Source of the DNA: an uncultured Schlesneria sp.
GTDB lineage: Bacteria > Planctomycetota > Planctomycetia > Planctomycetales > Planctomycetaceae
DNA: 41,776 nt
Direction: 5' to 3'
NCBI GenBank assembly: GCA_903840265.1
Contig: CAIMFH010000162.1
Coordinates: forward strand, 1-41,776
Position 1 is the first letter of the stretch, and every line of letters starts with the position of its first letter. Below the pieces are notes generated by a model. It made no database searches. It was not told the origin of the DNA and saw only the letters and a program-made list of their open reading frames with translations. Shown here one piece after another: positions 1-7,790 of this stretch. The position numbers were made by a program, and so were the translations under genes.

Positions 1-45
1 ACGTTCCGCATCGGTCAAACGAACGAGATACTTCTTCACACTCAT
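1..45 (-). CDS. IS630-type transposase, N-terminal fragment (runs off window)
   Basis: Only the first 15 codons are inside the window (MSVKKYLVRLTDAER). This resembles the conserved opening of IS630-family transposases and related helix-turn-helix proteins, which begin with a short basic strand followed by an L-T-x-x-E-R stretch. A strong ribosome binding site (AGGAGGGG on the minus strand, about 51-58) precedes the ATG and fixes the start. It lies downstream of, and in the same direction as, the UDP-sugar pyrophosphorylase gene. The rest of the gene, the terminal inverted repeat and any TA target duplication lie outside, so whether the element is complete cannot be judged. The family call rests on very few residues. 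Confidence 0.45.
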   Translation of the reverse strand, partial: MSVKKYLVRLTDAER

Positions 46-145
46 CACAGAACCCCTCCTTGGATCGAGTTTGGTCCTGCAAATCAGCGCCGATTTCCTC
101 ATTCGACGCAACCCTAGTTTTCAAGCCTGACAAACCACTAGATAC

Positions 146-1642
146 TTATTTCTGGACCTGCAGGCGGACAAACGGGAAACCGGCGGCACGACGCGTTCCG
201 TGGAACAAAGCTGGCTGATCTATTCGGCGCGGGCAACCCGCTTCGAATGTCAAAGCATCGTCCGGCGCCACATTAGCGATCTCGACTGCCGTACCTTCTG
301 TGACTGTCACACCAGCGGATCGTAGTCGGGTCGCCGTGGCCGCGATGATGGCTTGCTTCACCTCGTCAGCCGAGCATTCGCCTTCGGCATTCTTCAGAGG
401 TGCGAATTCAACCTCACGCAAGGTTTCAACCGCCAGTACCGATTTCGCGATGGAAAACGAGTCGAAAATGAATCGCTCGTACTTGAGGGCGTTCTCAGAC
501 TCAGGTTGTATGAGCGTTCCCTCGGCATCCACGTAGGGAACTTTCTTATGAACCGTATGCCACGGCAACGAGGCTGGCTGCGAGGCGATCCGTTCTAGAA
601 ACGTGCGTTGAAAGAGATGGATTCCCGTATTTCCCGCCCGCAATTGCAATTTGCCGTCGCGATCTTTCAACGCGCCCAGCGACTCGGGCAGGTCACTGTA
701 TTCGATCATGCGGGTCCGCCCGTCGATTTCCACCAGTAAGCCGACGCGTTCATCGGGTGTTTGCTTGCTCACAAATTTGACCGAGACTTCGGCTGCATGT
801 CGCAAGTGCAGTCCAATGAACGCCGGGTCACAGATGTGGACCAGCGGATTATCGACTTGGTGATAAAAAAGGGTCTCGATCCCGCGGTGCTGCAACTCTT
901 TGAATAGACCGGCTCGCGACATTGCGAATGGCAGGCCACCGTGTCCATCAGGATTCAGGGCCAGCGACGATTCGGTGCTCATCAGCAACTTGCCAGTCGT
1001 CGAATCGAATGCAGGGGCCGTACCTTGTTGAAATAGGAAAACATTCTTGGGATCAAGGCCAAACCAATGTTGTTGTTCGAACCACTGTTCGGTTGCTGCG
1101 TGGGTCGCTTCGCTGGTCATGACGAGATAGGGAATCTCGATCTCATACCGTTGCGATAGGGCCAGCACTTGTTCGGCAAGCAGATGGAATAACGATCGCC
1201 CACTGATCGGGCCAATGGGGAACATCCCCTTCGGCTGCGATGTCCCCAGACGCGTTGCCATTCCGCCGGCAACGACAACAACCGCGATGTGTCCCGATTG
1301 CAGGAAATCGCGTCCTTCCTCAGCCGCCTCAAACCAACTATGCCGCTCCGCAGTCGATTCGGGCCAACGAATAGAACGTGACGGCGGTGTGACATGGCTG
1401 TCGACAGAAAGCTGTGCTTCCGCGGGTGCGTGCTCCGTAGCATGGCTTTCCACGAAATCCCAATCCAACTGCGCCAATTGGTGCGACAGGTGTTCTCGAT
1501 CACCAGTTGACAATCGCTCCCAGAACCGCAGCACCTCTCCCTGATTCAGTTGCTGAATGTGGTCGAGCAGGGCAGCGCTCAATTCATGATCGGCACTGAC
1601 CAAGTTCAATTCAGTTGACTCGTGAGTGACGGCGCTGTTCAT
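146..1642 (-). CDS. UDP-sugar pyrophosphorylase (UDPGP / UDP-GlcNAc pyrophosphorylase family)
   Basis: This 498-residue cytoplasmic nucleotidyltransferase is predicted to join UTP and a sugar 1-phosphate (GlcNAc-1-P or glucose-1-P) to give a UDP-sugar plus pyrophosphate. The nucleotide-binding loop V-A-G-G-M-A-T-R-L-G is at residues 124-133, followed by S-Q-P-K-G with the conserved Lys at 138. Further sites typical of the eukaryotic-type UAP1/UDPGP family follow, for example the F-x-H-Q-V-D-N-P region, which contacts metal and UDP-sugar. The length matches UAP1 (about 480-520) and is unlike bacterial GlmU, which has a C-terminal acetyltransferase. I chose the ATG at 1642 because GGGGAGTAGG lies just upstream; an in-frame ATG at 1666 has no comparable site. 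Substrate choice between GlcNAc-1-P and Glc-1-P cannot be settled by eye. The family is clear. Confidence 0.9.
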   Translation of the reverse strand: MNSAVTHESTELNLVSADHELSAALLDHIQQLNQGEVLRFWERLSTGDREHLSHQLAQLDWDFVESHATEHAPAEAQLSVDSHVTPPSRSIRWPESTAERHSWFEAAEEGRDFLQSGHIAVVVVAGGMATRLGTSQPKGMFPIGPISGRSLFHLLAEQVLALSQRYEIEIPYLVMTSEATHAATEQWFEQQHWFGLDPKNVFLFQQGTAPAFDSTTGKLLMSTESSLALNPDGHGGLPFAMSRAGLFKELQHRGIETLFYHQVDNPLVHICDPAFIGLHLRHAAEVSVKFVSKQTPDERVGLLVEIDGRTRMIEYSDLPESLGALKDRDGKLQLRAGNTGIHLFQRTFLERIASQPASLPWHTVHKKVPYVDAEGTLIQPESENALKYERFIFDSFSIAKSVLAVETLREVEFAPLKNAEGECSADEVKQAIIAATATRLRSAGVTVTEGTAVEIANVAPDDALTFEAGCPRRIDQPALFHGTRRAAGFPFVRLQVQK

Positions 1643-2133
1643 CTTTCCTACTCCCCGATCAATCACCCTAAGTCGAACCAGAGGTTACCAGTGCTTGCTC
1701 TGACATCGATCACGAAGGCGCAATCGCTTGGCGAGACTGACGACCTCACGGTTCAGCCCTGACATGGCAAAAGTGGATGCGGATATGCCAATTCAGAATG
1801 CCACGGGGTGATACGCAACTCCCGCGCCTGTCGACTGTCCGGGTCGACGGTTCTAGATGCAGAACGATGTCGCCAGGTGAGCCGATCTCGATAATCGCAC
1901 GAGCGATGGCGCATTGTGTGAACACCCGAAACTTGAATGTCGTCAGATGCGAGCGTCCGACCAACCTTCCATTCGGGTGGATGACTTTCGGTCAACATGC
2001 GTTCGGACTGAACGAGTTCCGGATTCAGATGCCTGTACTTCGGGCCCACAACTTGAACGGGAGTCCAATGCGAGAAGACTTCCTTTGCGTGCGATTTGAA
2101 TATTCGTTGACCGCGACCGTCGCAACGGTTTGC
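1643..2133. other. Gene-poor spacer, possibly a decayed gene
   Basis: This stretch of about 490 bases has no convincing gene. Open frames exist on both strands, but none has a ribosome binding site or a recognisable domain. On the minus strand two overlapping frames (about 1753-2049 and 1746-1964) look somewhat protein-like in successive parts, which could mean a frameshifted relic. I could not identify a family. GTCGAC occurs twice seven bases apart (1830-1848), forming a small inverted repeat. Confidence 0.3.
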
Positions 2134-2168
2134 TAAAAAAAGAACTCCGGCTGCTAACCGGAGTTCTC
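2134..2168 (-). terminator. Intrinsic terminator of the STAS-domain gene
   Basis: On the minus strand a perfect 10-bp stem (AGAACTCCGG / CCGGAGTTCT, 2141-2150 and 2158-2167) with a 7-nt loop is followed by a run of T (2134-2141). It begins about 25 bases after the stop codon of the STAS-domain gene, the expected position for a Rho-independent terminator. Confidence 0.9.
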
Positions 2169-2192
2169 TTCACCATCTCGATCTAAACTTAC

Positions 2193-2516
2193 TCAAATTT
2201 CGACTTCGTGCATTTCCAGCAGGGAGTCGAGCTTCGTGATCTCCAAAACCTCCCGAACGTCCTGTGAGGGATTGTACAAGTGAACTTCCACGCCCTCATT
2301 GCGAATCGCACACAACATCCCCAGCATTCCGCTGGGGATCAAACGCACGCCCGTGAGATCGAAAGCGAGCGTTTGACAGCGATTTTCGCGAATCAATTGC
2401 ATCAGTTCGTTGCGACATTCGGCAAGGCTCAGTCGGTCCAGAACCTCGCGGCCACCGAATCCGACGACGGTCAACTCACCGACGTCATACACCTCCAGCT
2501 GATTGGCCAATTGCAT
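2193..2516 (-). CDS. STAS-domain protein (anti-sigma factor antagonist-like)
   Basis: This 107-residue single-domain STAS protein is of the SpoIIAA/RsbV type. Such proteins bind anti-sigma kinases in partner-switching pathways and are turned off by phosphorylation of a Ser in the D-x-S/T-G-x-x-x-L-x-S-x-G-x-x-x-L region and on again by a PP2C phosphatase. Here the matching segment is F-D-L-T-G-V-R-L-I-P-S-G-M-L-G, with candidate phosphoacceptor Ser62. A GAGGAG ribosome binding site lies 8-9 bases before the ATG. The gene has its own terminator and no kinase beside it. The only obvious PP2C-type phosphatase in the window is at 20423-21754. A structural STAS protein without a signalling role cannot be excluded. 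Confidence 0.85.
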   Translation of the reverse strand: MQLANQLEVYDVGELTVVGFGGREVLDRLSLAECRNELMQLIRENRCQTLAFDLTGVRLIPSGMLGMLCAIRNEGVEVHLYNPSQDVREVLEITKLDSLLEMHEVEI

Positions 2517-2990
2517 TTTAGATCGCTCCTCAATTGATCAAACCTCGTTCTAGATCCGGCCGTCACAAAAAAGCTGGGGCCGTGCCAGCGAACAGTGACG
2601 ACGCGATCAATTGACTGATGAAAAATATGAAATCAACGAAATGGTCGCAGCGTCAAATCAAAACTGCCGCAACCGCTGTTCCGGCAATAGCAGGCAGCTC
2701 AGCGATTCGTGCATAAAGCATTATTGCAAAGTCAGTTACAGAATCCGAACTCAACTGCAGCCGCCCGGCGCCTGACCCAACTGCGGCAAATTTGCACACA
2801 ATTGGCAACAATCGGCGCAAAACGGCAGTGTCTGAGATCGCATGCACGGGGGTCGCGGTCCCGTATGTACAGACGCGCAAACTGCAGGTGCTGCAAAGAC
2901 TGGATCAGCTACAGCGACGGGGCTGCCTGTAGGCGATTCTCGAAATCACCATTGCTGAACTCGCCGAAATTGCGCGAGATCACCATAGGC
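2517..2990. other. Gene-poor spacer
   Basis: I found no gene I can defend in these 474 bases. The first part should hold the promoter and leader of the STAS gene. Between about 2720 and 2935 a plus-strand frame without an ATG ends in a helix-like, Leu/Gln/Arg-rich stretch; it may be a gene remnant, but no family was recognised. Confidence 0.3.
2572..2587 (-). promoter_or_regulatory. Possible sigma-54 promoter upstream of the STAS gene
   Basis: On the minus strand TGGCACG (2587-2581) matches the -24 element exactly. GC follows after the required 10-base spacing from GG, but the rest of the -12 element (CAGCT instead of TTGCA) matches poorly. It lies about 55 bases upstream of the STAS start codon. 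A sigma-54 activator is encoded at 27062-28480, so such promoters should exist in the genome. Weak evidence. Confidence 0.25.
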
Positions 2991-4334
2991 TCAGCGGACC
3001 CGCGCCTTGAAGCTCACCACACCACCGGTATGAGCGGGGAGTGGCTGGGTCAATTCCCAAATCAAGACCAGGCTGCCTTCGCTATTGTCCTGAACCACCA
3101 ACCGGCCTTCTCGGTCCGACGTAGCACTGTCTTCGACATACGCCAGGCGTGGAGTCAGGTTGTCGGCGATCCGCACGTGATGAACGGTGTTCGGGCCGCG
3201 ATTGTCATAGCGAATCGTGAACTCAACGATGTCGCCGGGTTGGGCCGTATCCTTGTCCGCGAGTTTGACGACTCGCAGATCGCCTGGTTTGTCAGAGCCT
3301 TTGTCATCGACACCGACGATCGTGGCGACGTGAGCTTCATAAGTGCCCGTCATCGCCGCGTCAGTCTTGGCGGCAATTACTGGGTACAGTTCACGCGACC
3401 AGACCAATGAAGCCTGGATGCCGTAGTTCAACCGAGCGGCGTCCGTGGTCTCCAGCCTTCCGAACTGAACGAACGTCAAATCCTGATAGACATTCAGCAG
3501 CTTGTCATGAATAGCCAGGCGTTTGGCTTGCGAGATGTTGCCTTGAATCTGCTCGCTCTCCAGGCCACTGGCTCGGGCTCGCACCAGCACGCCGCCTGTC
3601 ATCTGATTCTTCGTATGCTTTCCAAGCTTCAAGCGAGTGTGGTACTGGTTGCTGCCGGCTGCGTGGCCAACGCCAGCAACTTCATCCAGGGTCATCCCTT
3701 CATGAGGTCGGCTGATTGTGCGCACCGTCGAAACTCGCGGTGCGTACACGCAAACGCGGTTCGTCGGGCGAACATGCTCTTTGCCAGTATGGTCGGTGTA
3801 TTCGGCGACGGTATCTTCCGTGTCGAGGCCATCGCGCATGTTGCTGTCGTAGTGGACGGGGACCGAGCGATCACCTCCGTCGCACAAGTATTCATCAGGG
3901 AACTTCTCGGCCATTGCCGTCGTTTCACAGCGACAACCCAGCATCCCTTGCGCGAATGGGTTCGGGCCAGGTGCGCCCCACCTCGGGGTGGGTGGGCATT
4001 CTGTAATCGTGAACGGTGGACAATTCGGATCGTCGACCTGTGAATGACTGACCTGAGTAACTCGATTTGTCGACTGCGACGCAGGCCGTCGCGAGTCCGG
4101 CGATTTCTTGGCCAGGCGGACGACTCCAACTGCGGATTCAGGCGAATCGACTTGATTTCGTGGTGCCGCGGCTCGCTGAATCGGTTGAGCAGAACGACCG
4201 TTCGCAGGCAGTTCTCCTGCGGTGGCCAGACGCGACATGGCCTGCGGTGCCAAAGCGGCAGAGCAAGTCATCGCGAGCAGTGCCAACGCGCTGGATTGCG
4301 AAAGCTTAGTCAAGAAGCGTGCAGGATGAATCAT
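2991..4334 (-). CDS. Secreted protein with C-terminal DUF11 domain
   Basis: This 447-residue protein begins with a signal-peptide-like stretch (basic start, then L-A-L-L-A-M-T-C-S-A-A-L-A, residues about 15-30). A low-complexity region follows, then a 250-residue central part of unknown fold. The C-terminal domain (about 352-447) carries hallmarks of the DUF11/CARDB-like beta-sandwich: D-T-A-Q-P-G-D-I-V-E-F-T-I-R-Y-D-N-R-G, then I-A-D-N-L-T-P-R-L-A-Y-V. These domains occur as repeats in large bacterial surface and spore-coat-like proteins. It is the last gene of a three-gene minus-strand cluster, 24 bases after the 4359-5132 gene and without its own obvious ribosome binding site, so it is probably co-transcribed. 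A cell-surface or matrix role is inferred only from the domain and export signal. Confidence 0.8.
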   Translation of the reverse strand: MIHPARFLTKLSQSSALALLAMTCSAALAPQAMSRLATAGELPANGRSAQPIQRAAAPRNQVDSPESAVGVVRLAKKSPDSRRPASQSTNRVTQVSHSQVDDPNCPPFTITECPPTPRWGAPGPNPFAQGMLGCRCETTAMAEKFPDEYLCDGGDRSVPVHYDSNMRDGLDTEDTVAEYTDHTGKEHVRPTNRVCVYAPRVSTVRTISRPHEGMTLDEVAGVGHAAGSNQYHTRLKLGKHTKNQMTGGVLVRARASGLESEQIQGNISQAKRLAIHDKLLNVYQDLTFVQFGRLETTDAARLNYGIQASLVWSRELYPVIAAKTDAAMTGTYEAHVATIVGVDDKGSDKPGDLRVVKLADKDTAQPGDIVEFTIRYDNRGPNTVHHVRIADNLTPRLAYVEDSATSDREGRLVVQDNSEGSLVLIWELTQPLPAHTGGVVSFKARVR

Positions 4335-4358
4335 GGCGATGGGTCTGCGAAGTCAGGT

Positions 4359-5132
4359 TTAGCGACGACCAGCAGCAACTGGCCCGCGCCAGCCTGCACT
4401 GAAATCAGCTTGTTGATGAGACGCTGGTTTCAACGCCTCAGTCGGCCTTTTCACCACGCGAATCGGACCACCTGGTCCGTAGAACGAAGGATCGGGCCGA
4501 TGTGGATCGGGAGTCCGACCACCCATCCGAACGATTGCCATCGGACGCCCCAGCGAATCCGCCTCGGCAAGTGCGTTGCGAGAAGGTTCGATGGTCGTGA
4601 TGCGTTGTGTCTGATCGAGGAGCAGTTGAGGAACTCGGTCCGGTTGTTCAAGGTACAGAACCTTGGTGACCAGTCGACCCGCGGCAGCCCACTCGAACTC
4701 TTCGATTGTGAATTCAAAGTCGATCGGGAAGTCTTCTTCGCGACCCGCAGGTGGATGCAGTCGGTCAATCAATTCGATCGACGGAAAGAAATCGATTCCC
4801 GAGAACTCTTCCAACCCGCTAACCTTCAAACGATACATCCGGCCGACCAGCAACCCTGCTTGCGCGGGGGCCGCCAACTCTAGGGGGCGATCCCACGATT
4901 CATAAAACGTCACCTTACCCTCGGCGGGCAGCGTGACTTTGACCGGTTGAAACGAGCCTGGAGTTACTCGTCCGGCATTCACGGCCCATTGAGCAGCCGT
5001 CCCGGGCGGTGACATCTGGTTCAGCGGAAACTGGCGACCATCGACGGCAGGGTACTGCTGAGCCAGGACGGATGTCCCACAGGTCAGTAAGACCGCCAGA
5101 AGTCCCGCGATGATTGAAGAGATCTTCACCAC
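4359..5132 (-). CDS. Secreted protein of unknown function, paralog of the upstream lipoprotein
   Basis: This 257-residue protein opens with a clear signal peptide (M-V-K-I-S-S-I-I-A-G-L-L-A-V-L-L-T, cleavage near S-V-L-A/Q-Q). Its core parallels the neighbouring lipoprotein at 5225-6421. G-R-M-Y-R-L-K-V matches [16 protein letters not shown] matches F-V-T-K-V-I-Y-L, and L-G-R-P-M-A-I-V-R-M-G matches [11 protein letters not shown], in the same order and with similar spacing. No enzyme motif is visible. It is the middle gene of the cluster, 92 bases after the lipoprotein gene and 24 before the DUF11 gene. The family looks planctomycete-specific; this is an impression, not a search result. Confidence 0.8.
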   Translation of the reverse strand: MVKISSIIAGLLAVLLTCGTSVLAQQYPAVDGRQFPLNQMSPPGTAAQWAVNAGRVTPGSFQPVKVTLPAEGKVTFYESWDRPLELAAPAQAGLLVGRMYRLKVSGLEEFSGIDFFPSIELIDRLHPPAGREEDFPIDFEFTIEEFEWAAAGRLVTKVLYLEQPDRVPQLLLDQTQRITTIEPSRNALAEADSLGRPMAIVRMGGRTPDPHRPDPSFYGPGGPIRVVKRPTEALKPASHQQADFSAGWRGPVAAGRR

Positions 5133-5224
5133 GATGTCGCCTGCTGAAGAAGTGATTTGACGCGCTGGAAATCAGCCCGGCCGAAGAATTCGACCGGGCT
5201 GGTATTTTCGAGCTGATGCTTGGA

Positions 5225-6421
5225 CTAGTGAGGTTGAGCGTTGTTCCAAGCTGGATTCGACAACTCGCCCGGTGAGTAGACCGGATGCTTTTCCTTGTAG
5301 TTGATGTAGCCGACTGGAGGTGGCAGGCTCAGGCCTGGTTCATGGCTGACGTCAATCAGCATGTCCTTGGTCGGCTTGGGAATGTTCTGCTGTGTGCGGT
5401 TACGAACCGTGTGCGACTGCAAGCTTGCAGGGCCGCCCAGTGGCAGGTGTGTTGGTCCTGGCAGGCCAATCGGTGTACCGGTAATCGGCATTCCCCAGGC
5501 TTGCATGTTCACGCCCGAGATCGGAGCACCTGGATAACCGGATCCAGCCATCATCATCGCACCGGGAATTCCAGGTGTGTTCTGACCAGCGGGGCCAATT
5601 GGCATCGGAGGCATCAACTCGCCTTTGTCGCCGTCAACCTGATGTGACACTTGTTCGAATTCGTCCTGACCCATACCGGCCATTGGGCGAGCGACTGGTC
5701 CTGCAGATCCGAGATCTTTGTTACCCATTCGCAACACGGCCATGATCGTGCCGCGTTTGTCAGCTTCCTGGATCGGATCGACACCGGGATCAAGGCGGGT
5801 CGAAACCAGCGTTTCGACGTTAGCGATCGCCAGTTCCTGGTACTTTGCATCCGGCAGGTAGATGACCTTGGTCACAAAGTTGTTGCTTTCAACTTGCTCA
5901 AGGTCCTCTTCGGTGAGCTGAATCGGCACACTGTTATGTGTGAGATAGGCTTCCGTGTTCGGATGAGTTGGATACACCTGCAACGTTGGATACAAGGCCA
6001 CTGGATCTTGACCCCCGGCGTCGCGACCTGGCAAGTTGGTGATCTTCAGACGGTAGGTTCCGCCCTGGAAGAAGTTGTAGCTCGCAGGAGCAACCAGTTG
6101 GTTTTCGGCATAACCATTGGGGATCAGCCAACCGATGTGCAGTCCAATCGGACCGACAAATCGGATCTGGCTTGTCGCCGGAGCCTGTGGCATTCCCATA
6201 CCAGGACCACCCGGAGGGCAACCCCACATTCCTGGGCCACCGCCCATCGCCATCTGCGGAATCACACCCGGCCCGGGGCCATCAACCATTGGTCCAGGGC
6301 GAGCCATCATGGCGGCAGGTGGAGCGTGATACTCCCCCTTGTCAGTCAAGTGACTTCCATCCATGGCGCAGCCGACGCACACGACGACGACCGTGCCTAG
6401 AGCCAGAAAGTAGTACTTCAT
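5225..6421 (-). CDS. Gly/Pro/Met-rich lipoprotein of unknown function
   Basis: This 398-residue protein has a lipoprotein signal: [18 protein letters not shown], with the lipobox cysteine at residue 18, so it should be lipid-anchored. Residues about 35-85 and 250-350 are rich in Gly, Pro and Met, probably disordered. The ordered core (about 85-245) shares three blocks with the protein encoded next (4359-5132): Y-R-L-K-[IV], F-V-T-K-V-I-Y-L and M-A-V-L-R-M-G. A highly similar arrangement suggests one fold used twice, once anchored and once soluble. It is the first gene of the three-gene cluster and diverges from the LolA-like gene at 6731. No catalytic motif is visible. Confidence 0.8.
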   Translation of the reverse strand: MKYYFLALGTVVVVCVGCAMDGSHLTDKGEYHAPPAAMMARPGPMVDGPGPGVIPQMAMGGGPGMWGCPPGGPGMGMPQAPATSQIRFVGPIGLHIGWLIPNGYAENQLVAPASYNFFQGGTYRLKITNLPGRDAGGQDPVALYPTLQVYPTHPNTEAYLTHNSVPIQLTEEDLEQVESNNFVTKVIYLPDAKYQELAIANVETLVSTRLDPGVDPIQEADKRGTIMAVLRMGNKDLGSAGPVARPMAGMGQDEFEQVSHQVDGDKGELMPPMPIGPAGQNTPGIPGAMMMAGSGYPGAPISGVNMQAWGMPITGTPIGLPGPTHLPLGGPASLQSHTVRNRTQQNIPKPTKDMLIDVSHEPGLSLPPPVGYINYKEKHPVYSPGELSNPAWNNAQPH

Positions 6422-6730
6422 CGCGACCCCTCTCCGAAATAGGCACTGCGACTCGCCGCATGCAGAAGCGTTGACGAACTGTCGTCAATTACTCCTGCAC
6501 CAACTCGAATCGGCTGTCCCTGCCGAATCCCGTGCTCTCCACCAGCGGTCAACGTTCCGCCATGGTTTCCTGATTCTTCAACCCACGCTGACCGGCTGAC
6601 AGCGAGATCAACCAGTTTCTCCGTCGACCGCGACTGACAATTCCGGATACAATGACAGCCTTCAAGCGAAGGCAGTCCAGACCCGGGACTGTTCGTACTT
6701 TGGTCTGTTCTCTTTTCGGAAGGAATCGCC
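6422..6730. other. Divergent spacer between lipoprotein and LolA-like genes
   Basis: These 309 bases should hold two divergent promoters. I see no strong -35/-10 pair, terminator or repeat. The right end carries the ribosome binding site GGAAGGA (about 6718-6724) of the gene that starts with TTG at 6731. Confidence 0.4.
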
Positions 6731-7786
6731 TTGTATCTTTGGCAAATCCGGCATATTCCGAATTCTTGGCGCAAACTCACCCGAATTTCGGCAAAACTCA
6801 CTTTTTCGCTGATGCTCGGCTGGATCAGCTGGCTGGGAATTCAGTCGTTGCAGAGTCAAGGTGACTCTAAACCCGCTGCAGCTATGGCCGCCGACGCCGT
6901 GAAGACACCTGATCCTGCGGTCGCAAAGGCCGCAACCGACTTTATGAAGAAGCTGCACGAGTCGCTCTACGCCCGCATGGCGATCAAAGCCGAGGTCGAA
7001 CAAACCGTTTCGATTGGAACCCAACAGTTCCAAATTTCTGGCCACTACCTCAGTAGTGGTGAGAAGTTACGTCTGGAATACACAATCCAGCCCGAGCAAG
7101 GAGTGGCTGGTTCGCTGCTCGAAATCTGCGACGGAAAAGAATTGTGGAGCATGGTCAAGATCGCGGACACAACGCGAGTCACCCACCGCGACGTGCAACA
7201 GATCAAGGCAGCGGTCGCGGGATTGCGAAGTGCTCCTGATGTCGTCCTGACCGCTGAGTTGGGTCTGGGAGGAATCACTGCGTTATTAGCGTCACTCGAG
7301 CGAACGATGACGTTTGACGCCATGAAAGAGGAATCCAGCGACGATGGCCCCCGAATGGTTGTCCAGGGGCGATGGAAGCCGGAAGTCGTCGCACGCTGGC
7401 CACGAGGCAAAGACGATTTGCTGCCAACCTATGTTCCCGACCTGGTCCGCGTCTGGGTCGATCCCCAGACGATGTTTCCGGTCCGCATTTCGTATATCAA
7501 ACGGATCTTGGAAAAGGACAAGAAGGTGTACCGGCCGATGGTGACCTTGAAGTTCAAAGCGGTGGAATTTGACAGTCCCGTCAACGATGAAGATTTCACC
7601 TTCATCCTCCCTCCGGGATCAGCGCCCCCCGAAGATATTACTCGGCAGTTTCTCGACCGGATGAAGAAGAGTGCCGATGACGCGACGAATGCTGCGAACG
7701 CGGCCAAAGCCGCCCAAGCAGCAGCAGCAGCAGCGCCAGTTCCGACTCCGGCTCCTGCCACCCCCGCAACACCAGTTCAAAGGTAG
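6731..7786 (+). CDS. LolA-like periplasmic protein (outer-membrane lipoprotein-sorting fold)
   Basis: This 351-residue protein has an N-terminal hydrophobic segment (about 23-42), fitting a signal peptide or anchor. The central part (about 65-300) has features of LolA/LolB-like lipid-binding beta-barrels, such as Q-F-Q-I-S-G-H-Y-L-S-S-G-E-K-L-R-L-E-Y and V-R-V-W-V-D-P-Q-T-M-F-P-V-R-I, the latter typical of this fold in planctomycetes. The C-terminus is an Ala/Pro-rich tail (about 315-351), partly encoded by GCA repeats near 7720. The start is TTG, supported by GGAAGGA six bases upstream. The stop is only four bases before the hemH start, so the two genes form an operon. A lipid-carrier role is inferred from fold resemblance only. 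Confidence 0.7.
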   Translation: MYLWQIRHIPNSWRKLTRISAKLTFSLMLGWISWLGIQSLQSQGDSKPAAAMAADAVKTPDPAVAKAATDFMKKLHESLYARMAIKAEVEQTVSIGTQQFQISGHYLSSGEKLRLEYTIQPEQGVAGSLLEICDGKELWSMVKIADTTRVTHRDVQQIKAAVAGLRSAPDVVLTAELGLGGITALLASLERTMTFDAMKEESSDDGPRMVVQGRWKPEVVARWPRGKDDLLPTYVPDLVRVWVDPQTMFPVRISYIKRILEKDKKVYRPMVTLKFKAVEFDSPVNDEDFTFILPPGSAPPEDITRQFLDRMKKSADDATNAANAAKAAQAAAAAAPVPTPAPATPATPVQR

Positions 7787-7790
7787 GCTT

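Noticed and set aside
2709-3410. Plus-strand frame of 233 codons overlapping the DUF11 gene
   Set aside because: It is mostly the reverse-strand shadow of that gene, with no ribosome binding site and no recognisable domain.
7715-7740. GCA repeat run as a phase-variation tract
   Set aside because: It is trinucleotide and at the far C-terminal tail; length changes would not shift the frame.
7671-7790. Longer ferrochelatase N-terminus
   Set aside because: It overlaps the upstream gene; the GTG at 7791 with AAGGTAGG gives the normal family start.
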